A stretch of DNA of 64,000 nucleotides, from positions 97,824 to 161,823 of the forward strand of contig NZ_WUWM01000015.1 of NCBI RefSeq assembly GCF_009846885.1. Direction: 5' to 3'. This DNA comes from Paenibacillus puerhi. Lineage in GTDB: Bacteria > Bacillota > Bacilli > Paenibacillales > NBRC-103111. A program made the translations under genes and the position numbers. Of the stretch, positions 1-10,845 are shown piece after piece. Below the pieces are notes generated by a model, which was not told where the DNA came from, ran no database searches, and saw only the letters and a list, made by a program, of their open reading frames with translations. The stretch's first letter is position 1, and the number at the start of each line of letters is the position of its first letter.

Positions 1-1
1 C

Positions 2-829
2 TTTACTGCAAAAACAGAAAGTGCGAAGAGCGCCACATATTCAGAGGCAGATGCGGATAAAGCGAGCTCCTACGAACAAACGAAGGTCACGGTTTCCCAA
101 GATGTGGATACCGTCTTTAAGACCATTAAAGATTTTGTAGACAAGTACAACGAGTTGATCGATACGGTAAATAATAAGATATCTGAAAAAAGATACCGCG
201 ATTTTGCACCTCTGACTGATGAGCAAAAAGCTGAAATGAAAGAAGAAGATATAAAGAAGTGGGAAGAAAAAGCGAAAAGCGGTATGCTGCGAAGCGATAT
301 GATTTTAAACCGAGGGCTGACCAACTTTCGTTCGGCTGTCTCGCAAGTCATGTCGGATCTGCCTAGCGGGCAGCTGAAAAGCTTGGCAGAAGTCGGTATT
401 TCGACCAGTATTCTTATTGGAAATACGGTATCGGGCAGCTATCTGGAAAAGGGCAAGCTCTACATTGACGAGGATAAGCTCAAAAAGGCTTTGGCCGAAA
501 AACCGGATGAGGTCATGGCTTTATTCACTAAAGACGATGGTAATAAAGAAACTTCGACGGGTGACGGCTTTGCTACAAGAATGTATGAGAAAGCCAGTGC
601 CCTGTTTACGGATATTACGAACAAGGCCGGGGTACTGAACAGTGTTGAAGAGAAATATCTCATCGGTAAGGAAACAAAGCGGATTAACGAGCGCATTGAT
701 CGTATGATAACCAAAATGGAAGATCTTGAAACTCGTTACTACAAGCAATTCACGGCCATGGAAACCTATCTTAATAGAATGAATGCTCAAAGCAACTGGT
801 TATCCCAGCAATTCAGTTCAGGGGGTTAA
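2..829 (+). CDS. fliD: Flagellar hook-associated protein 2 (filament cap), C-terminal part, cut by window edge
   Basis: FliD caps the growing flagellar filament and helps exported flagellin to fold at the tip. The reading frame is open from base 2, so the 5' end lies outside the window; the GTG at 104 is internal. The visible 275 or so residues end in a long helical, coiled-coil-like segment with a heptad-like pattern (for example RIDRMITKMEDLETRY), typical of the FliD C-terminus. The stop is followed 5 bp later by fliS, the flagellin chaperone, and then by a FliT-like gene, which is the standard order fliD-fliS-fliT. Identification rests on this context plus the C-terminal pattern. Confidence 0.9.
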   Translation, partial: FTAKTESAKSATYSEADADKASSYEQTKVTVSQDVDTVFKTIKDFVDKYNELIDTVNNKISEKRYRDFAPLTDEQKAEMKEEDIKKWEEKAKSGMLRSDMILNRGLTNFRSAVSQVMSDLPSGQLKSLAEVGISTSILIGNTVSGSYLEKGKLYIDEDKLKKALAEKPDEVMALFTKDDGNKETSTGDGFATRMYEKASALFTDITNKAGVLNSVEEKYLIGKETKRINERIDRMITKMEDLETRYYKQFTAMETYLNRMNAQSNWLSQQFSSGG

Positions 830-834
830 TACTT

Positions 835-1233
835 ATGATCCAATCACAGCGCAATAAATACCTCGAGACGACAGTTCAGACAGCAACGCCCGCGCAACTT
901 CTCATCATGCTGTGTGATGGAGCTATACGATTCAGCCGACTCGCTATAGAGGCACTGAAAAGTAAAAACTACCAGGAAGCGAACTCAAATTTGGTTAAGG
1001 TGCAGGATATCATTAGCGAATTTTCGATTACGCTGGATCGAACCTCCCCTCTCTCGGATAATCTGCTCCGATTATATGAGTATTTCACTCATCGATTGAT
1101 GGAGGCCAATGTGAAAAAGTCGGTTGAGCCAGCAGAAGAAGTACTAGGCTACTTGGTTGAATTGAAGGAAACATGGATTCAAGCCGCCAAACAAATGAAC
1201 CACACCTCTGCTGCAGGAGCAACGTATGCTTAA
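835..1233 (+). CDS. fliS: Flagellar export chaperone FliS
   Basis: FliS binds the C-terminal helices of flagellin in the cytoplasm, stops premature polymerisation and hands it to the export gate. The 132-residue product has the family length and the N-terminal signature: a tyrosine-containing start (NKYLETTVQTATPAQLL) followed by LLIMLCDGAIRF, the usual helix-bundle opening. The start is the ATG at 835, with a GGGGG ribosome-binding site 8 bases upstream that overlaps the end of fliD, so translational coupling is likely. It overlaps the next gene by 8 bases. Confidence 0.95.
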   Translation: MIQSQRNKYLETTVQTATPAQLLIMLCDGAIRFSRLAIEALKSKNYQEANSNLVKVQDIISEFSITLDRTSPLSDNLLRLYEYFTHRLMEANVKKSVEPAEEVLGYLVELKETWIQAAKQMNHTSAAGATYA

Positions 1234-1561
1234 GGCGTTGGAGCAGCTTGAAGCTTTATCTATGGAACTGATGGAATTTATCGATGAAGCGGACATGGAA
1301 GACATAGAGAATTACATGAATCAGAGGGAAGTTTATTTTCAGGAGCTTCAATCCATGAATGCTGTTGATTGGTCACCGCATCTGGAGCAGGTGAAGTTAA
1401 TTCAGGAAATGGACCGGCACATCACAAAAAGAATGCAGGAGTTGAAGTCTGAGGCTTCCGCGGAAATTAATAAATTTCAAAATGCCAAGAAAAATAAATC
1501 GGCATATGAGTCCGCGTATCAAGATACAAACTCCAGTTATTTCTTCGATAGCCGAAAATGA
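1226..1561 (+). CDS. fliT: FliT-like flagellar chaperone
   Basis: A 111-residue, highly acidic and helical protein with no membrane segment, as expected of FliT-type export chaperones, which bind FliD and in some species regulate flagellar genes. Sequence conservation in this family is weak, so the call depends mainly on position: it follows fliS directly, overlaps it by 8 bases, and has the AGGAG-type site inside fliS. The C-terminus (from about residue 85) is rich in Ser, Tyr and Lys and is probably disordered. A hairpin follows the stop, so this seems to be the last gene of the flagellar operon. Confidence 0.75.
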   Translation: MLKALEQLEALSMELMEFIDEADMEDIENYMNQREVYFQELQSMNAVDWSPHLEQVKLIQEMDRHITKRMQELKSEASAEINKFQNAKKNKSAYESAYQDTNSSYFFDSRK

Positions 1562-1567
1562 AGTAGA

Positions 1568-1616
1568 AAGGCTCTTGTTCCGCTTATGGCATGCTGCCAT
1601 GGGGACAAGGGCTTCT
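1568..1616 (+). terminator. Hairpin after the flagellar operon
   Basis: Arms AAGGCTCTTGTTCC and GGGGACAAGGGCTT pair with some G-U pairs around a loop of about 19 bases. The following TCTTCGCTTTCC is only moderately T-rich, so it is a plausible but imperfect intrinsic terminator. Confidence 0.5.
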
Positions 1617-1634
1617 TCGCTTTCCACACCCATC

Positions 1635-1652
1635 TGTGGACAATGTGGATAA
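1635..1652 (-). promoter_or_regulatory. Two abutting DnaA-box-like sites
   Basis: TGTGGACAA (1635-1643) is followed directly by TGTGGATAA (1644-1652). The second is the exact reverse complement of the DnaA box TTATCCACA, and the first differs by one base. A looser relative, TTGATAAC, follows at about 1659. They lie between the flagellar operon and the cold-shock gene, about 130 bp upstream of the csp promoter. The surrounding 302-bp stretch (1562-1863) otherwise holds only a hairpin and the csp promoter. Confidence 0.45.
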
Positions 1653-1781
1653 CTTTGTTGATAACTTTGCGGAAAATGTCGGAAAACCGCGACAGGACAG
1701 GCTTTTTCGATGTGAATATTTTATTAACGGGATGTTAATACTCGAATTTTCTAAATATTTTGCTAACATGTGGATGGTGGA

Positions 1782-1811
1782 TTGACAGCGGTTACCTGAC
1801 GGTGATATATT
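1782..1811 (+). promoter_or_regulatory. Sigma-A-type promoter of the cold-shock gene
   Basis: TTGACA (1782-1787), an 18-base spacer and TATATT (1806-1811). The expected start of transcription near 1818 gives a leader of about 45 bases, shorter than the long cold-sensing leaders of E. coli cspA. Confidence 0.7.
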
Positions 1812-1863
1812 CGAAATGTAGGCAGAAGCTTGCAGTTATTTGAAGATGAAGGGAATGTTATGC

Positions 1864-2061
1864 ATGCAAGGTAAAGTGAAATGGTTTAACGCAGAAAAAG
1901 GCTATGGTTTCATTGAGCGCGAAGACGGTGGCGATGTATTCGTTCACTTCTCAGCGATCCAAACGGATGGATTCAAGACTTTGGAAGAAGGCCAATCCGT
2001 TGAGTTTGACATCGTAGAGGGCGCACGCGGTCCTCAAGCGGCTAACGTCGTCAAGTTGTAA
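1864..2061 (+). CDS. Cold-shock protein, CspA/CspB family
   Basis: A 65-residue single cold-shock domain (OB fold) that binds single-stranded RNA and DNA and keeps mRNA unstructured. Both RNA-binding motifs are present: RNP1 as KGYGFI and RNP2 as VFVHFSAI, preceded by the family start GKVKWFN. I chose the ATG at 1864 because it gives the standard length and has AAGGGA 9 bases upstream; TTG and ATG codons at 1840-1855 would add residues not seen in the family. It has its own promoter and terminator and so is monocistronic. Confidence 0.95.
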   Translation: MQGKVKWFNAEKGYGFIEREDGGDVFVHFSAIQTDGFKTLEEGQSVEFDIVEGARGPQAANVVKL

Positions 2062-2128
2062 TCATCCCCGCCTTCATGGGCGGCTCGTATAGATGGTTAT
2101 GGTTTTGAGTGAATGTGGCAGCGATAAC

Positions 2129-2159
2129 CAACACCCTGGGCGATCCGGGGTGTTTTTTT
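2129..2159 (+). terminator. Intrinsic terminator of the cold-shock gene
   Basis: ACACCC pairs with GGGTGT around a short loop, followed by TTTTTTT at 2152-2159. Confidence 0.85.
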
Positions 2160-2228
2160 GTTTGCTCTGACCTTGTCTCAAATTGTACAAATATTTTGTG
2201 AATTTACTTTGTCGATTGTGAAGGATTT

Positions 2229-2257
2229 TTGAAGGTCGAGGAGGAATATAGTATACT
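2229..2257 (+). promoter_or_regulatory. Sigma-A-type promoter of hpf
   Basis: TTGAAG (2229-2234), a 17-base spacer and TATACT (2252-2257). It gives a very short leader of about 20 bases that holds the ribosome-binding site. In relatives hpf is also read by sigma-B or sigma-H; I see no clear site for them here. Confidence 0.55.
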
Positions 2258-2282
2258 GTAGGTATGAAAGGAGGAGTTGTAC

Positions 2283-2834
2283 ATGAAATTCAATATCCGT
2301 GGCGAGAACATCGAAGTAACCGAGGCTTTGAGAGACCATGTTGAGAAGAAGCTGAGCAGGCTGGAAAGGTACATTGAAGCTCCCCCTACATCTGAAGTAT
2401 ATGTAACGCTAAGTGTTCTTAAGGGTCTGCAAACCGTAGAGGTCACCGTACCTCTTCCAGCTTTCATGCTGCGTGCGGAGGAGAAGCATTCCGATCTGTA
2501 TGCGGCGGTCGACCTCGTGGTAGACAAGCTGGAGCGTCAAATCCGCAAGGCCAAGACGAAGGCTAACCGCAAGGTTAGGCAGGAGGGCGGTCTGAAGGAT
2601 TTGTTCGTGACAGACTCCGGCAATTCTTACGCTTATGAGGAGGATGAAGACGAGTTCGAGCTTGTGCGTACGAAGAAGTTCACGCTGAAGCCGATGGATA
2701 TTGATGAGGCCATTTTGCAAATGAACATGGTCGGGCATAATTTCTTCGTGTTTGCGAACTCCGATACCTCTCAAGTGAATGTCGTTTACAAGCGTGATGA
2801 CGGCAAGTATGGTCTGATCGAGCCGGCACGCTGA
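2283..2834 (+). CDS. hpf: Long-form ribosome hibernation-promoting factor
   Basis: Long HPF joins two 70S ribosomes into inactive 100S dimers in stationary phase or stress. The 183-residue product has the N-terminal S30AE domain (about residues 1-100, MKFNIRGENIEVTEALRDHV) that sits in the decoding site, a charged linker rich in Glu and Asp, and the C-terminal dimerisation domain (about 125-183, including MNMVGHNFFVF and YKRDDGKYGLIEP). The ATG at 2283 is the start because AAGGAGG lies 8 bases before it; the TTG at 2277 is too close to that site. The position before secA matches yvyD of Bacillus. Confidence 0.95.
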   Translation: MKFNIRGENIEVTEALRDHVEKKLSRLERYIEAPPTSEVYVTLSVLKGLQTVEVTVPLPAFMLRAEEKHSDLYAAVDLVVDKLERQIRKAKTKANRKVRQEGGLKDLFVTDSGNSYAYEEDEDEFELVRTKKFTLKPMDIDEAILQMNMVGHNFFVFANSDTSQVNVVYKRDDGKYGLIEPAR

Positions 2835-2863
2835 TTCCTCCGAATTCCAATTAAGATATAACC

Positions 2864-2906
2864 TAGAGCTTGTCCGCGGCGCCTTCTGCGTCCGGGTAAG
2901 CTCTTT
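2864..2906 (+). terminator. Intrinsic terminator of hpf
   Basis: AGAGCTT and AAGCTCT form the base of the stem, with GTCCG/CGGG pairing further in, followed by TTTTAGCATTTT. Confidence 0.7.
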
Positions 2907-3053
2907 TAGCATTTTGCAAGTGAAACTTTTTTGGTTGCCAAGCGTCTGTATGCATAGATAACATTCGAACGACGCAAGAAGATCGAGTGACGGCACCCGC
3001 ACATCGGAAGGCGTTGGAATACTAAGGAAATGGTGCCTAATTCCAGCGTTTGG

Positions 3054-3083
3054 TTGCGGGATATGTCGCAAAAATGATACAAT
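3054..3083 (+). promoter_or_regulatory. Candidate promoter of secA
   Basis: TTGCGG (3054-3059), an 18-base spacer and TACAAT (3078-3083). The -10 box is good and the -35 box weak. Confidence 0.45.
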
Positions 3084-3127
3084 TTAATTTAGGGATTATC
3101 GTTCGATAAAGGAAGGGGTTTAGCAGC

Positions 3128-5635
<2,508 letters not shown>

Positions 5636-5672
5636 GCTAAAGCTTATTTAAGCGGCCGCAGATAGGCAAGAG

Positions 5673-5705
5673 GGAGGTCGGGGCTTTGCTCCGGTCTCCT
5701 TTTTC
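5673..5705 (+). terminator. Intrinsic terminator of secA
   Basis: A 12-bp stem (GGAGGTCGGGGC with GCTCCGGTCTCC, including G-U pairs) with a TTT loop, followed by TTTTTT. Confidence 0.9.
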
Positions 5706-5777
5706 CTCGAGTGGACGCAATGGACATTAGAAGCTCACGGGTTTTGGATAAACTAAACGAATGAAGAGGTGCAGAAT

Positions 5778-6897
5778 ATGTTAGAACCGGATGTAAAGCG
5801 TGATTTGCAAGAAACGGCCAAGCGGTTGGCCGAGCTTAGGGGGTCTCTTTGACTTAGACCTGAAGCTGGAACAAATAGCGGATTATGAAGAAAAAATGTC
5901 GGCCCCCGACTTCTGGGACGATAATGAAAAGGCACAGAAGCTGATCGCCGATATGAATGCGATAAAAGGCGGCGTCGAGCAATTTCAAAAGCTGGAATCG
6001 GAATTTGAAGACCTGGAAGTCATGGTCGAACTGATGGCCGAGGAGCAGGACGAGAGCATGTCCGGCGATATCGAGTCAGGTCTGGCGGCGCTCGTTCGGA
6101 AGCTGGAAACGTTCGAGCTGCAGCTTCTGCTGAATCAGCCGTACGACCGGCTGGATGCGATCCTGGAGCTGCATCCCGGTGCAGGAGGTACGGAATCGCA
6201 GGACTGGGCGGAGATGCTGCTGCGCATGTACCGGCGCTGGGCGGAGAAGCATGACTTCAAGGTCGAGGTGCTGGATTATTTGCCCGGAGACGAGGCGGGG
6301 GTGAAAAGTGTGACCTTGTCGATCAAAGGCTACAACGCCTACGGGTATCTGAAAGCGGAGAAGGGCGTTCACCGGCTGGTCAGGATATCCCCCTTCGATG
6401 CTTCGGGACGCCGTCATACGTCCTTCGTCTCCTGCGATGTCATGCCGGAGATTGACGATGATGTAGAGGTCGATATCCGAACGGAGGATCTAAAGATCGA
6501 TACGTACCGGTCGTCCGGAGCGGGCGGGCAGCATATCAACACCACCGACTCGGCTGTTCGGATCACGCATATGCCGACGGGAGTTGTCGTCAGCTGTCAG
6601 ACGCAGCGCTCGCAGATCAAGAACCGCGAGCAGGCGATGAAGATGCTGCGCTCCAAGCTGTACGAGAAGAAGATCGAAGAGCAGCAGAAGCAGCTAGCCG
6701 AGATCCGCGGCGAAGTATCGGACATTGCCTGGGGCAGCCAAATTCGTTCCTACGTGTTCCATCCGTATAGCATGGTGAAGGATCATCGGACGCTGGAGGA
6801 GACGGGAAATATCGGGGCTGTGATGGATGGCGATCTGGACCCATTCATCGATGCGTACCTGCGTCAACAAATCAACAAGCCATCCAAGGAAAACTAA
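5778..6897 (+). CDS. prfB: Peptide chain release factor 2, with programmed +1 frameshift
   Basis: RF2 reads UAA and UGA stop codons and triggers peptide release. The ATG at 5778 opens a 24-codon frame that ends in an in-frame TGA (5850-5852). A +1 shift on CTT-TGA-C joins it to the frame that begins with GAC at 5851 and runs to 6897, giving a 372-residue protein. Read this way the protein has the RF2 tripeptide SPF (residues 204-206), which recognises the stop codon, and the catalytic GGQ (249-251). An AGGGGG element just before the slip site mimics a ribosome-binding site. This is the classic autoregulation: when RF2 is scarce, ribosomes pause at UGA and shift frame. It should not be called a pseudogene. 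Confidence 0.97.
5838..5853 (+). promoter_or_regulatory. RF2 programmed frameshift site
   Basis: AGGGGG (5838-5843) followed by TCT and then CTTTGAC (5847-5853). The Shine-Dalgarno-like AGGGGG three bases before CTT, the slippery CTT and the UGA-C context are the conserved parts of the bacterial prfB frameshift signal. Confidence 0.97.
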
Positions 6898-7177
6898 ACC
6901 AACCTACAGAAGATGGAGATCTGGCCAGTATACCTGCACGAACGGCGAATCGCGTTCCATCGGCAATCCTGTCCTTCCCGGGTAAGATGGCCGGACGTGA
7001 TTGGACGGTTGTGCGGGTTTTTGGCTTGGAGACGGGGTGACGGGCTTGGAAAGTCGAAGCGATCGGAAGAAGGGAAAGAAGCAGAAGCGCGAAGCGGAAC
7101 GCGATCCCGCGTCTCCCGCAGCCTGGAGCCAGACTGTACCAGTGGCCTCTTTCCCTAGGGGAAAAGGGGAGGGACGA

Positions 7178-8221
7178 GTGGTTAACCCGGCAAGCGCGCC
7201 GAAAACGGAGGAACAGGAACCGGCTGCTGGGCGTCGAGGCGAGGAGCCGGCAAGCGACGTGGCCCTAGTAACCGCCGCATCCGGCCTCTCGAGGGCACGT
7301 GGAAAACAGGTCAGGGGAGGAGCCCCTGCAGGAGAACCGGTCAAGCGCAACCGCCGCCGTACGAGGAGCCATCTGGATAGTCCTTGGTATCGCATAATGG
7401 AGTATATCCTGCTTGTGATCGGGTCTCTGTTGATCGCCCTCAGCTTTAACTTGTTTTTTTATCCGAACCAGCTGGCTTCCGGTGGAGTATCCGGGATCAG
7501 TATCATTATAGATACTTTGTTCGGGATTGAACCGGCGCTTACGCAATGGGCCTTCAATATTCCGCTGTTCTTCGCCGGTCTATGGCTGATCGGTCGGAAT
7601 TTTGGGATCAAGACGGCCATCGGCTCCGTGCTGCTGCCTCTGCTCGTGCTGTTGACTCGGGGGATGCCCAGCTTGACCGAAAATATTTTGCTCGCCAGTG
7701 TTTATGGAGGTATTCTCCTCGGGATCGGGATCGGATTGGTCTATCGCGGACGCGGATCTACGGGCGGCTTTTCGGTAGCGGCGCAGATTTTGCACAAGTA
7801 TACGGGAATCGGCTTTGGTTTATGCGTGGCCTTGCTGGACGGGCTTGTTATTTTGACAGCCGGGGTGTTTATTTCTCCGGAGAAGGCGATGTATGCGCTC
7901 ATCGGGTTGTTCGTCACAAGCAAGACGATCAATGTAGTCCAAATTGGCCTTAGCTACTCCAAGGTGGCGTTTATCATCTCTGATTCCGTCGAGGAGATCC
8001 GCGAAGCCATTCTGCATGAGCTGGACCGGGGCCTAACGAAGCTGCAGGCAACAGGCGGTTATACGGGGGAAGAGCGGACGGTGCTGATGGTCGTGGTCGG
8101 ACAGACCGAGGTTACGCGCCTGAAGGAGCTGGTGCGCTCGGTTGATCGGAAGGCCTTCGTTATTCTGAGCGATACGAACGAGGTGCTGGGCGAAGGCTTC
8201 AAGCTGGCCGGTCCATCGTGA
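7178..8221 (+). CDS. YitT-family membrane protein with DUF2179 domain
   Basis: A polytopic membrane protein of unknown function. The core (from about residue 75) has the YitT pattern: hydrophobic segments including LLIALSFNLFFYPNQLASGGVSG, then a cytoplasmic C-terminal DUF2179 domain (about the last 90 residues, ending near LSDTNEVLGEGF). I chose the GTG at 7178 because it has AGGGGAGGG 5 bases upstream; the frame stays open further left (to 7001) but without a good site. Even from this start the protein carries a basic, Pro/Gly/Arg-rich N-terminal extension of about 70 residues, absent from ordinary YitT proteins of about 285 residues. The 280 bp before it show no clear promoter or terminator. 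Confidence 0.8.
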   Translation: MVNPASAPKTEEQEPAAGRRGEEPASDVALVTAASGLSRARGKQVRGGAPAGEPVKRNRRRTRSHLDSPWYRIMEYILLVIGSLLIALSFNLFFYPNQLASGGVSGISIIIDTLFGIEPALTQWAFNIPLFFAGLWLIGRNFGIKTAIGSVLLPLLVLLTRGMPSLTENILLASVYGGILLGIGIGLVYRGRGSTGGFSVAAQILHKYTGIGFGLCVALLDGLVILTAGVFISPEKAMYALIGLFVTSKTINVVQIGLSYSKVAFIISDSVEEIREAILHELDRGLTKLQATGGYTGEERTVLMVVVGQTEVTRLKELVRSVDRKAFVILSDTNEVLGEGFKLAGPS

Positions 8222-8375
8222 CGTGAGAAGGGAAGCGGCGGGCGGCCGGAGAGACTGCAAGGAAGGCGCTTGCCTGACGGAGTCTGCTGAGTTACGATGG
8301 ACAAGCCGGCATAAGCGAGTACGCGCTATAGAAATAAAAAGCGGAAATGAACGCGGGTATCGGGTAAAATACCGA

Positions 8376-8412
8376 TTGAATTATTATACCTAGGAATGTA
8401 TAATAATACATA
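8376..8412 (+). promoter_or_regulatory. argC promoter overlapped by ArgR/AhrC-type operator
   Basis: TTGAAT (8376-8381), a 17-base spacer and TATAAT (8399-8404) form a good promoter. The same bases hold two ARG-box-like elements: TGAATTATTATACC from 8377 and the near-palindrome ATGTATAATAATACAT (8396-8411). Their centres are about 20 bp apart, as in ArgR hexamer operators. Repressor bound here would cover the whole promoter when arginine is plentiful. Confidence 0.65.
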
Positions 8413-8435
8413 GTTTTCATGTGGAGGGACGGAGT

Positions 8436-9485
8436 ATGTCTACTAAAATAAAAGCTGCCATCGTAGGATCGACCGGATATGGCGGAGTTGAGCTGATTCG
8501 GCTACTGCTTACCCATCCGAATGTCGAGATCACTTCCGTGATTTCCTCGTCTACGGCTGGCGTACCGATAGCGGATGGTTATCCGCACTTGAATCAAATC
8601 GTAACGGATCTTCTGGATGGAATCGACATCCCGCTGATCGCAAGTAAAGCAGATGTTGTTTTTCTGGCTACGCCGCATGGGGTCAGTATCGACTTGTCGC
8701 CCAAGCTCTTGGACGCCGGACTCAAGGTGATCGATTTGTCAGGAGATTTTCGCTTGAAGGACGGGAGCCTCTACGAGCAGTGGTATAAGCATAAGCCGGC
8801 TGACCCTGCCTATCTGGACCGAGCCGTTTACGGGCTTTGTGAGCTGTTCGGCAATGAAGTTCCGGGCGCTTCGTTTATCTCCAATCCGGGCTGTTATCCG
8901 ACGGCGTCCATTCTGGGTCTCGCTCCGCTCGCCGCCAAGCGTTGGATCGATCTGAACTCGATCATTATCGATGCGAAGTCGGGCGTATCCGGGGCGGGCC
9001 GGGGCTTGAGTCAAACGGTTCATTATGCGGAGATCAACGAAAACTTTCTCGCTTATAAAGTAAACCGTCATCAGCATACGCCAGAGATTGAACAGGCGAT
9101 CAGCCGTCTTGCAGACGAAGAAGTGACGGTTACGTTCACGACCCATCTGGTGCCGATGACACGGGGTATTATGTCCACGATCTACGTGAACCTCAATCAG
9201 AAGCGGAGCGAGCAAGACATTCATGAGCTGTTTAGCAGCTATTATGAAGGAAGACCCTTCGTTCGGATTCGCCCGCTTGGCAAATATCCGGGAACGAAGG
9301 AAGTGACCGGCTCGAACTACTGCGATATCGGCCTTTCGCTCGATGCGCGTACGGGAAGGCTGACGATCGTATCCGTGATTGATAATATGGTCAAGGGCGC
9401 GGCCGGGCAGGCCATTCAGAATTTGAATATCATGATGGGCTGGGATGAAGCGACAGGACTTGCGTTCACCCCGGTGTATCCATAA
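8436..9485 (+). CDS. argC: N-acetyl-gamma-glutamyl-phosphate reductase
   Basis: Catalyses the NADPH-dependent reduction of N-acetylglutamyl phosphate to the semialdehyde, the third step of arginine synthesis. The 349-residue protein has the N-terminal nucleotide-binding motif GSTGYGG (11-17) and the catalytic cysteine in SNPGCYPTA (Cys153). The ATG at 8436 has GGAGGGA 6-8 bases upstream; an earlier GTG at 8421 overlaps that site and is rejected. It is the first gene of the arg cluster. Confidence 0.97.
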   Translation: MSTKIKAAIVGSTGYGGVELIRLLLTHPNVEITSVISSSTAGVPIADGYPHLNQIVTDLLDGIDIPLIASKADVVFLATPHGVSIDLSPKLLDAGLKVIDLSGDFRLKDGSLYEQWYKHKPADPAYLDRAVYGLCELFGNEVPGASFISNPGCYPTASILGLAPLAAKRWIDLNSIIIDAKSGVSGAGRGLSQTVHYAEINENFLAYKVNRHQHTPEIEQAISRLADEEVTVTFTTHLVPMTRGIMSTIYVNLNQKRSEQDIHELFSSYYEGRPFVRIRPLGKYPGTKEVTGSNYCDIGLSLDARTGRLTIVSVIDNMVKGAAGQAIQNLNIMMGWDEATGLAFTPVYP

Positions 9486-9510
9486 GGCGAGAGACGGGGG
9501 AACAGTCGAG

Positions 9511-10737
9511 ATGACGAATCAACAATCGTTTACGGTAATACCGGACGGCTCGGTAACGACGCCTAAGGGCTTTCGGGCCGGAGGCTTGCATTGCGGCTTG
9601 AAAAAAACGGAGCGTCACGACCTTGGCGCTATCTATTGTGAAGTCCCGGCTAACGCGGCCGGTGTCTATACGTTGAATCAATTCCAGGCGGCGCCGCTGC
9701 GCGTAACGCAGGAAAGTATCGCCCAAGGCGGCAAGCTGCAGGCGATGCTGGTGAACAGCGGCAATGCCAATGCATGCACTGGCAAGCAGGGCGAGGACGA
9801 TGCACGTGCTATGCGTGCGGCAGGCGCCCAGGCTTTCGGGGTCGCCGAGCATCTGGTGGGCGTGACGTCTACCGGCGTGATAGGCGAGCTGCTGCCTATG
9901 GGCAAAGTATTGGCCGGCATCGAGAAGCTGCCTGCGGGGGTTAAAGCCGACGGTGGTGACGATTTCTGTCAGGCGATTCTCACTACGGATCTGGTGAAGA
10001 AGGAAATTTGCGTACGAGTCACCGTAGGCGGCCAGACGATACATATCGCCGGGGCAGCTAAAGGCTCGGGTATGATCCATCCAAATATGGCGACGATGCT
10101 AGGCTTCATCACGACAGACGCCAATATCGAGAGCGCACAACTCCAGAAGCTGCTGAATGACATCACGGATTCGACCTTTAATATGATTACCGTCGATGGC
10201 GATACGAGCACCAATGATATGGTAGTCGTCATGGCCAGCGGCCTAGCCGCAAACGAATCGCTTACCCCGGAGCATCCGGATTGGGCAGCTTTTGCTGCAG
10301 GCTTCAACTATGTCGGCGAGGTTCTGGCCAAAGCCATCGCGCGCGATGGAGAAGGCGCTACCAAGCTGATCGAAGTGACGGTCGCCCAGGCTGAGTCCCG
10401 GGATGCGGCACGCGCCATAGCCAAAACGGTCATCGGCTCAAGCCTGGTGAAATCCGCCTGCTTCGGCGCCGATGCCAACTGGGGCCGCATCATTGCCGCT
10501 GTCGGCCGTGCCGGTCACCCCGTGCAGACGGAAACCGTCGATATCCGCTTGGGCGATATCCCGGTTCTTGTCCAATCGCGGCCTGTCCGCTTCGATGAGG
10601 AGCGCGCCGCCGAGTATCTGAAGGGCGAGCTCGTCCACATCTTCGTCGATCTTCACATGGGAAATGCCTCCGCCACCGCGTGGGGCTGCGATCTGACGTA
10701 CGACTATGTGCGCATTAACGCCGCATATCGAACTTAG
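9511..10737 (+). CDS. argJ: Glutamate N-acetyltransferase / amino-acid acetyltransferase (bifunctional)
   Basis: Moves the acetyl group from N-acetylornithine to glutamate (and, if bifunctional, also acetylates glutamate from acetyl-CoA), closing the cyclic arginine pathway. The 408-residue precursor has the self-cleavage site in HPNMATMLGFI: cleavage between Ala194 and Thr195 frees the threonine nucleophile and gives alpha and beta chains. The ATG at 9511 gives the family length and lies 25 bases after argC; codons upstream in the same frame overlap argC. No argA or other N-acetylglutamate synthase is present in the cluster, so bifunctionality is likely but not proven by sequence. Confidence 0.95.
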   Translation: MTNQQSFTVIPDGSVTTPKGFRAGGLHCGLKKTERHDLGAIYCEVPANAAGVYTLNQFQAAPLRVTQESIAQGGKLQAMLVNSGNANACTGKQGEDDARAMRAAGAQAFGVAEHLVGVTSTGVIGELLPMGKVLAGIEKLPAGVKADGGDDFCQAILTTDLVKKEICVRVTVGGQTIHIAGAAKGSGMIHPNMATMLGFITTDANIESAQLQKLLNDITDSTFNMITVDGDTSTNDMVVVMASGLAANESLTPEHPDWAAFAAGFNYVGEVLAKAIARDGEGATKLIEVTVAQAESRDAARAIAKTVIGSSLVKSACFGADANWGRIIAAVGRAGHPVQTETVDIRLGDIPVLVQSRPVRFDEERAAEYLKGELVHIFVDLHMGNASATAWGCDLTYDYVRINAAYRT

Positions 10738-10746
10738 GTAAAAAAG

Positions 10747-10783
10747 GCCTTGTCGCGGGCAACGCAGTTGCCCAATGACAAGC
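10747..10783 (+). repeat. 37-bp hairpin-forming direct repeat, copy 1
   Basis: The unit starts GCCTTGTCGCGGGCAACG and ends CCCAATGACAAGC. It is itself an imperfect inverted repeat: CTTGTC pairs with GACAAG and GGGCAAC with GTTGCCC around GCA. It begins 9 bp after argJ. Copy 2 (10846-10882) differs at two positions. Confidence 0.85.
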
Positions 10784-10845
10784 AAGCAGTACGTGACGAA
10801 AGAAAGTCGAAAGCAGCACTCTCCTTACCCAACCAACTAAACTAA

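Noticed and set aside
5800..5850. prfB as a pseudogene or as a gene starting in the second frame
   Set aside because: The in-frame TGA lies in a complete +1 frameshift signal, and the upstream 24 codons with their own ATG fit RF2.
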